64,000 bases of DNA from Paenibacillus sp. KS-LC4 (GCF_036894955.1 NZ_CP145905.1:3180501-3244500); one strand, 5' to 3'; counted from the stretch's first letter, positions 45,170-53,632 are shown. Numbers and translations are program-made. Notes: generated from the letters alone by a model not told the origin.

Positions 45170-46237
45170 TTAAGCTTGCTTCATGAAGCTTGCCGTCGAT
45201 TCACGCATGACAAAATCGCCCGACAGCAAAATTTTCTCTTGCGGGCTGCCTGGATGCTCCAGCCGGCGCAGCAGCATTTCGACGGCGCGGCGGCCAAAAG
45301 CCTCCTTCTGCACGTCGACGGTGCTGAGGGTAGGCTTTGACCAAGCCGCATCCTCAATATTGTCAAAGCCAACAACCGAGCATTGTTCTGGAACGGCAAC
45401 ATTTAATTTGGCGAGCACCGTCATCATGCATATCGCAATGGAATCATTTGCACAAATGAAGGCGGTCGGCAGCGCTGCTTCCTCCACCATTTTTTTCACA
45501 ATCAGCTCCAGCGCCTCTGTCATTTCCGAGCGGTTATTCCCTTCAAACGTCAATAATGCCGATTCCTGCGCTTGTGCAAGCCCATGCTCCTCCAGCATGG
45601 AGCTATACCCGAGAAAACGGTCCAGAAAGCTGCGCGAAAATTGGGTGTTGCCAACAAACTGCAGCTTGCGATGACCACAGCCAATCAAATAATTAGTTAC
45701 GCGGCGCATGCACTCCATATTGTTCATAAACAGCGTATCCGACGGAATGAGCGGATCTTCATGATCCACCAGCACGAAAGGAATGCCTAAACTGCGGATT
45801 TCTAGCAGCATTTGCGAGGAAATTAGGCCAACGCCAATAATGCCGCGAATGCTGCTTGGGTTAATAAACTGCGCGAAATGATTTTTAAACTGCTCGGTAA
45901 TGATCATCGTGCCCATTTCCCGCTCCTCCAGCTCCATCGTAATGCCATCCATAATTTTGCCCCAGAAAAAAGAGTCCCGCGTCTGGTATCTCACGTTCGG
46001 CACAAGCAATATTACCGTATCGCGGGCTTGGCGGTCGCTTGCTTTATCCCCGCTTAAGCTGGCGGAAGGCGCTTTGAGCTTCTGCCTTGCAAAATAGCCG
46101 AGCTGCGTAGCGACGCTAACGATTTTCTCACGCGTCTCCGCACTGACTCCCGGCTTACCTGAAAGCGCTTTAGAAACGGCGAATTTTGAAACATTTAAAT
46201 AGTCAGCAATTTGCTGCATCGTCACTTTATTAGCCAT
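45170..46237 (-). CDS. LacI-family transcriptional regulator at the head of the mannan locus
   Basis: I start at the ATG at 46237, behind GAAAGGA; the longer frame adds six residues. The roughly 355-residue protein has an N-terminal helix-turn-helix (TMQQIADYLNVSKFAVSKALSG) and a sugar-binding-type sensor domain (VGLISSQMLLEIRSLGIPFVL; TAFICANDSIAICMMTVL; CSVVGFDNIEDAAWSKPTLST). It heads an operon with the YesM/YesN pair. It may respond to a manno-oligosaccharide inducer. No AAGCGCTT-type operator was found in its own upstream region. Confidence 0.92.
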   Translation of the reverse strand: MANKVTMQQIADYLNVSKFAVSKALSGKPGVSAETREKIVSVATQLGYFARQKLKAPSASLSGDKASDRQARDTVILLVPNVRYQTRDSFFWGKIMDGITMELEEREMGTMIITEQFKNHFAQFINPSSIRGIIGVGLISSQMLLEIRSLGIPFVLVDHEDPLIPSDTLFMNNMECMRRVTNYLIGCGHRKLQFVGNTQFSRSFLDRFLGYSSMLEEHGLAQAQESALLTFEGNNRSEMTEALELIVKKMVEEAALPTAFICANDSIAICMMTVLAKLNVAVPEQCSVVGFDNIEDAAWSKPTLSTVDVQKEAFGRRAVEMLLRRLEHPGSPQEKILLSGDFVMRESTASFMKQA

Positions 46238-46363
46238 AGCTGCACATCCTTTCATTTAAATAAAATTAAAGCAGGTGTCTAGTTAGTTTTGTTAGGTTTC
46301 TTGGTAATTTTATAAGCTAACATTAGCATAAGAGCAAAATTATGAAAAGCTTGTTTGAAAAAT

Positions 46364-46394
46364 AAAAAAAAGACCCGCTCAGCAGCGAATCTTT
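46364..46394 (-). terminator. Strong terminator, possibly ending a small RNA
   Basis: On the minus strand an 11-bp stem (AAAGATTCGCT / AGCGGGTCTTT, two G-U pairs) with loop GCTG runs into TTTTTTTT. It lies 138 bp past the Crp/Fnr stop, which is far for that gene; other hairpins lie closer (AAGGAC/GTCCTT at about 46500-46530). Confidence 0.8.
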
Positions 46395-46531
46395 CCTCGG
46401 ATTATAAATGGTCATTTCGGACTCTCAACAGCTCTCTATTATATATAGAAGAAACACGTCGTGCGCTGGTCAAATTGCCAGCTTGCTGGCGTGAGCATTA
46501 TTAAGGACGAGATGGCGAGGCGCTGCTGTCC

Positions 46532-47269
46532 TTAAAAAGTCGCATGATGGCTGCTGTTCAGCCTCTGCTCAATCCACTGCTGGCTTTGCTGATTAAACAA
46601 CAGCCGCCCTTTTTTTACGACGAATAGCTTCTCGTCTTTAAGTACTTTCATAATCCGATTCACACTCCGAACGGCCACGCCAAGCTGGCGCGCCATTTCC
46701 TCACGTGTGGCGATGAGCTCATACACCGGCTTTTTCTGAAAATCAGCATGACGCAATGCCTCATAAAAATAAGCAAGCAGCTTCTGCTGCATCGAATAAA
46801 AGCTATTTTCAAGCGTTTTTCTCCCCTGCTGGAACAGCTTGTTCGCTAGCTGATCATTTAGCCGGCGCAAAAAAGCGGGACTGTTGATGACCCATTTTTT
46901 GAAGCGCTGCTTGTCGATGGCTAGCAGCGTAGACTCGCGTGTCGTCTCGACCTGATTAATAAACGGCATACCTAGGCTAATTTCGATATCGCCGATGACG
47001 TCTCCTGGCAGCAGCATGGCTAACCGGAACATTTTTCCGTCGGACAGCTTCCGTTCCACGGCAAGTTCCCCAGCAATCAAAATATACACATAAACCATGT
47101 CCCCGCCTTGCTCGCATACCGTCTCCCCCGGATGAAAGCATCGCACCTCCCAGCAATTCTGCACCTGCTCCGGGAGCTCGTCAAACATATCCTTCAGCCA
47201 GCCCTGTCCCTGAATAATCCGCTCAATGGATTTTGTACGCAATTTGGCACCCTCTTTGCTATCGCTCAT
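46532..47269 (-). CDS. Crp/Fnr-family transcriptional regulator
   Basis: The 245-residue protein has an N-terminal cyclic-nucleotide-type beta-roll (CFHPGETVCEQGGDMVYVYI, LLPGDVIGDIEISLGMPF), a long dimer helix and a C-terminal helix-turn-helix (TREEMARQLGVAVRSVNRIM). No iron-sulfur cysteine cluster is evident, so it is not a classic FNR. The start codon has a weak ribosome context; a TTG 24 codons... further in frame is not needed, but TTG at residue 10 lies behind GAGGG and is an alternative. A GGAC-TTAT-GTCC palindrome in its promoter suggests autoregulation. Effector and targets are unknown. Confidence 0.9.
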   Translation of the reverse strand: MSDSKEGAKLRTKSIERIIQGQGWLKDMFDELPEQVQNCWEVRCFHPGETVCEQGGDMVYVYILIAGELAVERKLSDGKMFRLAMLLPGDVIGDIEISLGMPFINQVETTRESTLLAIDKQRFKKWVINSPAFLRRLNDQLANKLFQQGRKTLENSFYSMQQKLLAYFYEALRHADFQKKPVYELIATREEMARQLGVAVRSVNRIMKVLKDEKLFVVKKGRLLFNQQSQQWIEQRLNSSHHATF

Positions 47270-47311
47270 CCTCAGTTATTCTAATGTAAACCTATTTTAA
47301 CCTTTTAAAAA

Positions 47312-47323
47312 GGACATAAGTCC
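47312..47323. promoter_or_regulatory. Palindrome GGACATAAGTCC upstream of the Crp/Fnr gene
   Basis: Four-base arms GGAC/GTCC around ATAA lie about 45 bp before the start, between TTGTCA and an A+T-rich candidate -10. It is a possible autoregulatory site, not a confirmed Crp/Fnr consensus. Confidence 0.35.
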
Positions 47324-47385
47324 GTTTTGACAAAGTTTTTACGCCCATCATACGCTTTAATACCGATTGTCTACGCCCACATAGC

Positions 47386-47413
47386 AAAAAAAGCCGCGGG
47401 TTATCGCGGCTTT
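47386..47413 (-). terminator. Terminator of the Gfo/Idh/MocA gene
   Basis: Arms AAAGCCGCG and CGCGGCTTT around a 6-nt loop, followed on the minus strand by TTTTTTT, 37 bp past the stop. Confidence 0.88.
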
Positions 47414-47450
47414 AGCTTTCTAAAGCTTTTCAGACGGAGATTGAAGCTGG

Positions 47451-48443
47451 CTAGTTCAGTGCGTCCAAAATGCGGTCGCATAAATCCATTGTGCCAATAT
47501 TATCGCGCCCGCTTGAATTCGGTGTCCGTTTTTGCTTGCTGCAAGTGATGAAATGGGCCATTTCACCGATAAAGCCGCGTGCGTAAAGGTCGCCTAAGCA
47601 TCCGGACATCGTGGAGGCTGGCGGTGTCAGCACCGTTGTTTCCTCGGATAGCGTCTGGAACGACGAGGAGCCGGGCAAAGGAGATTTGTGAATGGACAGC
47701 TTCTTGCAATCTTCAGCTATGACGTGGCCATTATCAAAAGTAACCAGCACGCTTTCACTTTCGCTAGACCAAGCAGTCATACCCGCAAAATAGACGCTAC
47801 CGGAAATACCGTTCACGAATTTCAAGGAAAACGACTGAGAAATATTTTCGCCCAAATTGTTGTTAAAGCCTGCAATCTGCGCCACCTCGCCAAACAAGCC
47901 GCGCATAAGATCGACGAGATGGATAGCGGCCAGCTTCAGGAATTGCTCCTCCGTCTTGCTAAAGCCCGTACTATCGCAGGCAAAACGAATTTGGAACGAG
48001 CGTGCCGCTCCAAGCTCGCCCGATTCAATCAGCTCTTTGAGCTTTAAATATATGGGGGCATAACGCTTCATAAAGCCAACCATCAGCACAACACCAGCCT
48101 CCTCAGCTGCGTCCGCAATGACTGCCGCTTCTTTGGCAGTCCAGCCGAGCGGCTTGTCGACAAATACATGTTTGCCCGCTTTAATGCAGTCCATGACGAT
48201 TTGCATTTGATCGCCTGGCTGGGCTACCACCACGATACCGTCGCACTTTTCTTTTTGCAGCATTTGCTTATAGTCATCATACGGCGTGCCGCTGCTGCCG
48301 AAGCGGGTCAACGCCGCTTGTGAACGCTCAAGGCTGCGGGTGGAGACCGCTGCAATTTCAGCTCCTGCTTCGATTGCGGAAGGAAATATATTTGTGGAGG
48401 CATGGAAGCCTGCACCGATAAAACAAAGTTTTGCTTGGCTCAT
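47451..48443 (-). CDS. Gfo/Idh/MocA-family oxidoreductase, substrate unknown
   Basis: The 330-residue NAD(P)-dependent sugar dehydrogenase-type protein shows the Rossmann motif FIGAGFHASTNIFPSAIEAG, the nicotinamide motif FVDKPLGWTAKEAAV with the conserved lysine, and IHLVDLMRGLFG in place of the usual H-D-D-L block. It is monocistronic: it has AGGAG before its ATG and a strong terminator behind it. It differs clearly from iolG in this window. Likely an oxidoreductase of a sugar or cyclitol. Confidence 0.9.
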   Translation of the reverse strand: MSQAKLCFIGAGFHASTNIFPSAIEAGAEIAAVSTRSLERSQAALTRFGSSGTPYDDYKQMLQKEKCDGIVVVAQPGDQMQIVMDCIKAGKHVFVDKPLGWTAKEAAVIADAAEEAGVVLMVGFMKRYAPIYLKLKELIESGELGAARSFQIRFACDSTGFSKTEEQFLKLAAIHLVDLMRGLFGEVAQIAGFNNNLGENISQSFSLKFVNGISGSVYFAGMTAWSSESESVLVTFDNGHVIAEDCKKLSIHKSPLPGSSSFQTLSEETTVLTPPASTMSGCLGDLYARGFIGEMAHFITCSKQKRTPNSSGRDNIGTMDLCDRILDALN

Positions 48444-48541
48444 CTCTTATCGCTCCTGTTCATCATGTCGACAACGACATTAGCATATTTCCATGCTCTG
48501 ATACAAGCCAGCAGCAAAAAGATATTATTTTTTGCATGACA

Positions 48542-48570
48542 TTGACTTAAAAATAAGAGTTCAGTATGAT
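48542..48570 (+). promoter_or_regulatory. Sigma-A promoter of the DoxX gene
   Basis: TTGACT (48542-48547), a 17-bp spacer and TATGAT (48565-48570), 54 bp before the start codon. Confidence 0.7.
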
Positions 48571-48624
48571 TGCTTCTTAGAACAAGTATTACCAAATGTG
48601 CAAACGAGAAAGGAATAATAATAA

Positions 48625-49011
48625 ATGTTAGATTTAGGGTTATTAATTATTCGATTGATCATTGGACTCATTATGATTGGCCATGGCTGCAAGAAGCTGT
48701 TCGGCTGGTTTGGCGGCGAAGGCATCCAGGGAGCGGCTGGCTTTTTTGAAGCGATTGGCCTGCGTCCCGGTGCAGCGATGGTCGTATGTGCTGGACTTGC
48801 CGAGCTGATTGGAGGCCTGCTATTCGCTACGGGTCTGTCGGTAGTTGCGGGAGCCGTACTGTTGATTTTGACAATGATTGTTGCTATCCTTAAAGTTCAC
48901 GGCAGCAAGGGGCTCTGGTTAGTTAACGGAGGTTTTGAGTACAATTTAGTAATGATTGCTTCGCTGCTAGGTGTTGCACTTGCCGGTGGAGGCGCATATT
49001 CATTAATGTAA
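48625..49011 (+). CDS. DoxX-family membrane protein
   Basis: The 128-residue protein has four hydrophobic helices and the family start LLIIRLIIGLIMIGHGCKKLFGWFGG with GFFEAIGLRPG, followed by AGLAELIGGLLFATGL. DoxX proteins are small inner-membrane proteins, some tied to respiratory or redox functions; the exact role is unknown. It stands alone behind a good sigma-A promoter. Just past its stop is an inverted repeat, ATGATAAAT-GATTAT-ATTCATCAT (49022-49045, one mismatch), with no T-run. Confidence 0.9.
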   Translation: MLDLGLLIIRLIIGLIMIGHGCKKLFGWFGGEGIQGAAGFFEAIGLRPGAAMVVCAGLAELIGGLLFATGLSVVAGAVLLILTMIVAILKVHGSKGLWLVNGGFEYNLVMIASLLGVALAGGGAYSLM

Positions 49012-49185
49012 AATAGTTCAAATGATAAATGATTATATTCATCATCTACTAAAAAAGTGAATTAACAGGGATTTTGTCGTTAATGATATACCTATAAGGA
49101 CAAGTGGACACATGGAAGTCACAGCCGCCTGTTACAATGTTATCCTGCAAGTAAATAGATTTCATTCATCAAGGGGCTGATTGAC

Positions 49186-49710
49186 TTGTTTAAAAACTGG
49201 CTGCCCTCCCTCTGTACGCTATTGAATTTGGGAGCTGGGACCTTATCCTTACTTTTTACGATAAAAGGCGAGTATAAGCTTGCGCTCGCTATGGTGATGA
49301 CGGCGGCTTTATGGGATGTACTCGATGGACTGCTTGCCAGATGGCTTCATTGTACGAGTGACTTCGGCAAGCAGTTGGACTCGCTCGCTGATCTGGTCTC
49401 CTTCGGAATTGCACCTGTATTTCTGGTTCTGCTGTACAAGCTGGAAGCTTCATTGTGGCTAGGACCGATTGCCGCAGTATTATTTTTAGCTTGCGGCGCG
49501 CTGCGTCTGGCAAGATTTAATATTAAAGGCCAAGTGAAAGGCTTTGTGGGTTTGCCGATAACAGCTGCTGGGGTCATTTTGGCACTTGCTCCTATTTTAA
49601 ATAGTCAAATGAAGCCTGCTGCCGCTCTCGCCTTAATGGGTCTGCTTTCTATCTTGATGGTCAGCCGAATTCCATTTCCAGCTTTCAAAAAAGACTACGC
49701 AAGGAAGTGA
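49186..49710 (+). CDS. pssA: CDP-diacylglycerol--serine O-phosphatidyltransferase
   Basis: This enzyme makes phosphatidylserine from CDP-diacylglycerol and serine in the membrane. The CDP-alcohol phosphotransferase motif D-x2-D-G-x2-A-R-x8-G-x3-D-x3-D is complete in the stretch beginning DVLDGLLARW and ending KQLDSLADLVSFG. The 174-residue length with several hydrophobic helices fits PssA of Gram-positive bacteria. It starts with TTG behind AAGGGG. The downstream DedA gene begins 8 bp after its stop, so the two form an envelope-lipid unit. The motif alone also fits phosphatidylglycerophosphate synthase, but the N-terminal NWLPSLCTLLNLGAG favours PssA. Confidence 0.88.
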   Translation: MFKNWLPSLCTLLNLGAGTLSLLFTIKGEYKLALAMVMTAALWDVLDGLLARWLHCTSDFGKQLDSLADLVSFGIAPVFLVLLYKLEASLWLGPIAAVLFLACGALRLARFNIKGQVKGFVGLPITAAGVILALAPILNSQMKPAAALALMGLLSILMVSRIPFPAFKKDYARK

Positions 49711-49717
49711 GCCGGGT

Positions 49718-50209
49718 ATGACTTTTGCCATAGAAATGATTTCTCAATATGGTTATTACGCCGTCTTTGGACTGCTCGCTCTCGGCATTATTGGACTCCC
49801 GGTTCCAGACGAATTATTAATGTTATTTATCGGCTATTTATCCTCGATTATGGTGTTGAACTATTCGCTTTCTCTGCTAGTCAGCTTTATGGGAGCCATA
49901 ACGGGCATGCTTTTAAGCTACACCTTGGGCAAAACTTTCGGACAGCCTTTAATCGACAAGCATGGCAAATGGGTTGGCCTCACATCAAAGCGTTTTGAAA
50001 AGGTAAAGGGCTGGTTTGCTCGTTTTGGCATATGGACGTTGTTTTTCGGCTATTTCATTCCCGGTGTAAGGAGCATGACCAGCTACATTTCTGGCATTAC
50101 ATCCATGCCTTTCCGCAAATATTTGCTCATTACGAGCCTCGGCTCTCTGACATGGGTGCTTATCTTTGTTACAATCGGCTATTTTCTCGGCGCCAGCATT
50201 AAATTTTAA
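49718..50209 (+). CDS. DedA-family membrane protein (short form)
   Basis: The 163-residue protein has the DedA/SNARE-associated core: GYYAVFGLLALGIIGLPVPDE, GAITGMLLSYTLGKTFGQPL, then FARFGIWTLFFGYFIPGVRS and the conserved FRKYLLITSLGSLTWVL. DedA proteins are half-transporters, some flipping undecaprenyl phosphate or phospholipids. It is a little shorter than the usual 200 residues. Coupling to pssA suggests a role in phospholipid handling. A bidirectional terminator follows. Confidence 0.92.
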   Translation: MTFAIEMISQYGYYAVFGLLALGIIGLPVPDELLMLFIGYLSSIMVLNYSLSLLVSFMGAITGMLLSYTLGKTFGQPLIDKHGKWVGLTSKRFEKVKGWFARFGIWTLFFGYFIPGVRSMTSYISGITSMPFRKYLLITSLGSLTWVLIFVTIGYFLGASIKF

Positions 50210-50241
50210 TGCAATCTCCTTTTAAAATAAATGAATCTAAT

Positions 50242-50283
50242 AAGCCCCAGCAGAAGAGCCTTCTCTTCTGCTGGGGCTTTTCG
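50242..50283. terminator. Bidirectional terminator after the pssA-dedA unit
   Basis: A long stem, AAGCCCCAGCAGAAGAG against CTCTTCTGCTGGGGCTT around a short loop, followed by TTTT; 33 bp past the DedA stop. Confidence 0.92.
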
Positions 50284-50302
50284 GCCGCCGTGAAAATAAC
50301 GG

Positions 50303-50333
50303 TTGACCTTCACGCACCGTTAAGGTGTACGAT
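50303..50333 (+). promoter_or_regulatory. MerR-type autoregulated promoter with 19-bp spacer
   Basis: TTGACC (50303-50308) and TACGAT (50328-50333) are 19 bp apart, the lengthened spacing that MerR proteins act on. The spacer holds a dyad, ACCTTCACG (50306-50314) and CGTTAAGGT (50318-50326), 8 of 9 bases symmetric. Confidence 0.85.
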
Positions 50334-50354
50334 AAATTTGTAGGAGGTGAGCAC

Positions 50355-51119
50355 ATGGAATACACCATTCAGAAGCTAGGCTATTTAGCTGGCGTAAGTA
50401 CGAGAACACTGCGTTATTACGATGAAATCGGAATATTGAAGCCGTCGCGCATCAACTCTTCGGGATACCGAATTTATGGTCAGCACGAGGTTGATCTGCT
50501 CCAGCAAATTTTATTTTATAAGGAGCTCGGCGTCAGCTTGGAGGAAATTAAAGCGCTTATTACATCGCCGAATTTCGACGTTAATGCGGCATTGCGAGAG
50601 CATCGCAGCAGGCTGCTGGAGCGCAGGCAGCAGCTTGATCAGCTTATTGCCAATCTAGACCAGACGTTATTGCAGAAGGAAGGGAAACAAACGATGAAGG
50701 ATAAGGAAAAATTTGCAGGGTTCAAGCAGCAAATGTTGGATGATAATGAAGCTAAATACGGCGAAGAAATCAGAGCCAAATATGGCGACGAAGCCGTCAA
50801 CCGTTCAAACCAGGCCCTTAAAAATAAGACGGAAGCGCAGTATGCTGAGGTAGAAAGGCTTGGCGAGGAAGTATTGACGACGCTGGCGTCCGCCTTCTTG
50901 ACGGGTGATCCTGCTGGTGAGCTGGCACAGAAAGCAGCTGATTTGCACAAGCAATGGCTAAGCTTTTACTGGGGCAGCTACTCGAAGGAAGCACATGCTG
51001 GCGTTGCCCAAATGTACGTTGATGATGAGCGCTTCACAGCTTATTACGATGAGAAGCAGCCCGGCTCTGCTGCATTTTTACGCGATGCGGTGCTCGTCTA
51101 CACAGGACATTCCTCGTAA
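50355..51119 (+). CDS. MerR-family regulator with TipAS drug-binding domain
   Basis: The ATG at 50355 follows TAGGAGGTGAGCAC; the longer frame lacks such a site. The 254-residue protein has an N-terminal MerR winged helix (YTIQKLGYLAGVSTRTLRYYDE, GYRIYGQHEVDLLQQILFYKE) and dimer helix. A C-terminal TipAS-type domain follows (about 110-250: YGDEAVNRSNQAL, KQWLSFYWGSYSKEAHAGVA, FTAYYDEKQPGSAAFL), which in TipAL and Mta binds thiopeptides or other drugs. The dyad with 19-bp spacing in its own promoter shows autoregulation. The resistance gene it would control is not adjacent, since thrS follows in opposite orientation. Confidence 0.95.
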   Translation: MEYTIQKLGYLAGVSTRTLRYYDEIGILKPSRINSSGYRIYGQHEVDLLQQILFYKELGVSLEEIKALITSPNFDVNAALREHRSRLLERRQQLDQLIANLDQTLLQKEGKQTMKDKEKFAGFKQQMLDDNEAKYGEEIRAKYGDEAVNRSNQALKNKTEAQYAEVERLGEEVLTTLASAFLTGDPAGELAQKAADLHKQWLSFYWGSYSKEAHAGVAQMYVDDERFTAYYDEKQPGSAAFLRDAVLVYTGHSS

Positions 51120-51132
51120 TCGTATTCCACTC

Positions 51133-51179
51133 AAAAAAAGGACGGCAGCCCAGCTATTAAGCCGTGCTGTCGTCCTTTC
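51133..51179. terminator. Convergent bidirectional terminator between MerR and thrS
   Basis: Arms AAAGGACGGCAG and CTGTCGTCCTTT (one G-T pair) flanked by A- and T-runs serve both converging genes. Confidence 0.88.
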
Positions 51180-51219
51180 ATCCGTTCGCTCTTTCCACTT
51201 GCCCTATTGTTTTTGTCCG

Positions 51220-53184
51220 CTATACGTTCTCGTTAGCGTTCAGCTCTTTCACTGCAACCTGCTGGGAAAGCTGCTCCACTAACTGCTCGATGCGAATCGC
51301 CTTCTGCTCATTGACACCGCGCCGACGAACAGATACCGTCCCTTCGATTGCCTCTTGGTCCCCGATGACGAGCGTATAGGGCACCTTCGCCAGCTGTGCC
51401 TCTCGAATTTTGTAGCCAAGCTTCTCGCTGCGAGCATCAACTTGTACGCGAAAACCTGCATTCAGAAGCTGCTGCTTCACTTGCAGCGCATAATCCAAAT
51501 GCACGCTTGAAACAGGCAGCAGCTTCACTTGAACGGGCGCCAGCCACAGCGGAAATGCACCGCTGAAATGCTCTGTCAAAATGCCCATGAATCGGTCAAT
51601 AGAGCCATATACAGCGCGATGGATGACGACAGGGCGATGCTTCCCGCCATCCTCGCCGATGTAAGTCAAATCAAACTTTTCAGGCATTTGAAAATCAAGC
51701 TGAATCGTTCCGCATTGCCAGCTGCGACCAAGCGCATCGCGAATATGGAAGTCGATTTTCGGCCCATAAAAGGCGCCGTCCCCCTCATTAAGCATATAGG
51801 GGACATTTTGCTTGACCAGCACATTTTTGAGTGCTGCCTCTGCTTGATCCCACAATTGTTCAGAGCCCATGGAATCGGCCGGCCTTGTGGACAGCTCTAC
51901 CCGATAAGTGAAGCCAAAGATCGAATAAATATGATCAATGAGCGCCATTACTTTGGCGATTTCCTCCTCGATTTGATCGGGTCTGACGAATAAATGCGCA
52001 TCATCCTGACAAAACGTCCGCACCCGCATCATGCCGTTTAGCGCCCCCGAAAACTCATGGCGATGCACCTGTCCATATTCGGCAAGACGGATTGGCAAAT
52101 CCCTGTAGGAGCGAAGCTCATTTTTGAATACGAGCATATGTCCAGGGCAATTCATCGGTTTGAGGGCAAATACCGCATCATCAACATTTGTAAAATACAT
52201 ATTGTCTTTGTAATGCTCCCAATGACCGGACTGTTCCCATAGCCGATTGTTGAGCATTAGCGGTGTACGAACCTCATCATAAGCGCGCTCGCGATGCAGC
52301 CCGCGTTCCAGCTCCTCCAGCTCGTTGCGTATAATCATGCCATTTGGCAAATAAAACGGCATGCCGGGCGCTTCCTCCGAAAACATGAACAGACCCAGCT
52401 CCTTGCCCAGCTTGCGGTGATCGCGTTTTTTCGCTTCTTCAAGCATATGGAGATGCTCCTCCAACTGCTTGTTTTTCGGAAAGGCTGTGCCGTAAATACG
52501 CTGCAGCACTTGGTTATTCGAATCGCCACGCCAGTACGCACCCGCTGTGTGCAGCAGCTTGAACGCCTTAATCCAGCCTGTTGCCGGCAAATGCGGCCCG
52601 CGGCATAAATCAATAAATTCACCTTGTTCATAAAGCGAAATAACGGCATCTTCCGGCAAAGCCTGAATCAGCTCGACTTTCAGCGGCTCCTCTAGCTGTG
52701 CAAATAGCTGCAACGCTTCCTTCCGACTGACGACACGACGGATAATCGGCAGATTTTGCTCCGCGATCCGGGCCATTTCCCGCTCAATGACGGCTAGCTG
52801 ATCATTCGGCAGCGAGCTTGCTATGGCAATATCGTAATAAAAACCGTCGCCTATGACAGGACCAATTCCGAGCTGGACTTCTTGCTTGCCATACAGACGC
52901 TTCAAGGCCTGCGCCAAAAGATGCGCTGTACTATGGCGGTAAATTTCCAGCCCCTCCGGGCTGTCCAAAATAATAATTTCCACGTCGCTATCTGCCTCAA
53001 TGGAACGGCTTAAATCAACGGCCTCGCCATTTATTTTTCCAGCGACAGCCTTTTTCCGCAGCCCTGGGCTGATCGCTTCCGCTAATTGTTCAATTGTTAT
53101 GCCGACTGGGTACTTTCTGATTGCGCCATCCGGCAGCTTGATTTGTATATGATTTTGATATTCGCTCTGTTTTTCCTTTTCCAT
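51220..53184 (-). CDS. thrS: Threonyl-tRNA synthetase
   Basis: ThrRS charges tRNA-Thr. I place the start at the ATG at 53184, 6 nt behind GTGGAGG, giving about 654 residues; the longer frame adds 19 unsupported residues. Domains in order: TGS domain (HIQIKLPDGAIRKYPVG); editing domain with HSTAHLLAQALK; class II core with motif 2 (MRVRTFCQDDAHLF), the zinc cysteine in MNCPGHM, GRSWQCGTIQLDF, and motif 3 (VIHRAVYGSIDRFMGIL); and a C-terminal anticodon-binding domain. A T-box leader controls it. The slightly greater length than B. subtilis ThrS (643) leaves a ThrZ-type paralog possible. Confidence 0.97.
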   Translation of the reverse strand: MEKEKQSEYQNHIQIKLPDGAIRKYPVGITIEQLAEAISPGLRKKAVAGKINGEAVDLSRSIEADSDVEIIILDSPEGLEIYRHSTAHLLAQALKRLYGKQEVQLGIGPVIGDGFYYDIAIASSLPNDQLAVIEREMARIAEQNLPIIRRVVSRKEALQLFAQLEEPLKVELIQALPEDAVISLYEQGEFIDLCRGPHLPATGWIKAFKLLHTAGAYWRGDSNNQVLQRIYGTAFPKNKQLEEHLHMLEEAKKRDHRKLGKELGLFMFSEEAPGMPFYLPNGMIIRNELEELERGLHRERAYDEVRTPLMLNNRLWEQSGHWEHYKDNMYFTNVDDAVFALKPMNCPGHMLVFKNELRSYRDLPIRLAEYGQVHRHEFSGALNGMMRVRTFCQDDAHLFVRPDQIEEEIAKVMALIDHIYSIFGFTYRVELSTRPADSMGSEQLWDQAEAALKNVLVKQNVPYMLNEGDGAFYGPKIDFHIRDALGRSWQCGTIQLDFQMPEKFDLTYIGEDGGKHRPVVIHRAVYGSIDRFMGILTEHFSGAFPLWLAPVQVKLLPVSSVHLDYALQVKQQLLNAGFRVQVDARSEKLGYKIREAQLAKVPYTLVIGDQEAIEGTVSVRRRGVNEQKAIRIEQLVEQLSQQVAVKELNANENV

Positions 53185-53273
53185 CGTATGTGCCTCCACC
53201 TCTGCTAATATTTCTCGGACTGAAACGCGCTGCGCCGCCAAAAGACGGCTTCAGCCAGTTACGCTTGGAACGC

Positions 53274-53579
53274 AAAAAAACGCCTCTATCCCGGAAAGGG
53301 ACGAGTGCGTTCAGCTCGTGGTTCCACCCTTATTCGACCTAATCGTCAGTTTGCCGCAGCCCTTGCTGCAGCACCCTGAATAAAAGGCCCTTATTGGTAT
53401 CCGTTATCGCAGATAAAGCGGTGAAGCTTACTTTCGCACAAGGGAGCGGGTTCAGCAGCACGGCTGCAAAGGGGTAAAACCATATACGGTATCCGAAGAA
53501 GCTTGCAGCAAGCGCTTCTCTCTCTGTGCGGTCCGAAATAGGAATCATGTCTTTGGTCAATGCCGATTATGAAGATGTA
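53274..53579 (-). promoter_or_regulatory. T-box riboswitch leader of thrS
   Basis: The T-box sequence reads GGGTGGAACCACG (53317-53329 on the complement). The terminator alternative has arms AACGC-CTC-TCCC and GGGA-GAG-GCGTT followed by TTTTTTT (53274-53311). Upstream, a stem made of CGCA-GA-AAGCG and CGCTT-TC-TGCG with a GA-rich bulge can form stem I. The codon in its specifier loop position is ACC (53420-53422), a threonine codon, in TTCACCGC. Uncharged tRNA-Thr would stabilise the antiterminator. This leader fills most of 53242-53632, which holds no gene. Confidence 0.9.
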
Positions 53580-53585
53580 GGTATT

Positions 53586-53615
53586 ATATTACGACTGACT
53601 CATTTAAAAAGTCAA
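53586..53615 (-). promoter_or_regulatory. Promoter of the thrS transcript
   Basis: On the minus strand TTGACT (53610-53615), an 18-bp spacer and TAATAT (53586-53591), placing the start just ahead of the T-box stem I. Confidence 0.6.
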
Positions 53616-53632
53616 GCAGAAAAATGTTTAAA

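Noticed and set aside
46160..46185. GAAAGCGCTTT inside the second LacI gene, resembling the AAGCGCTT operators.
   Set aside because: It encodes the conserved KALSG segment of the LacI helix region and is better explained by coding.
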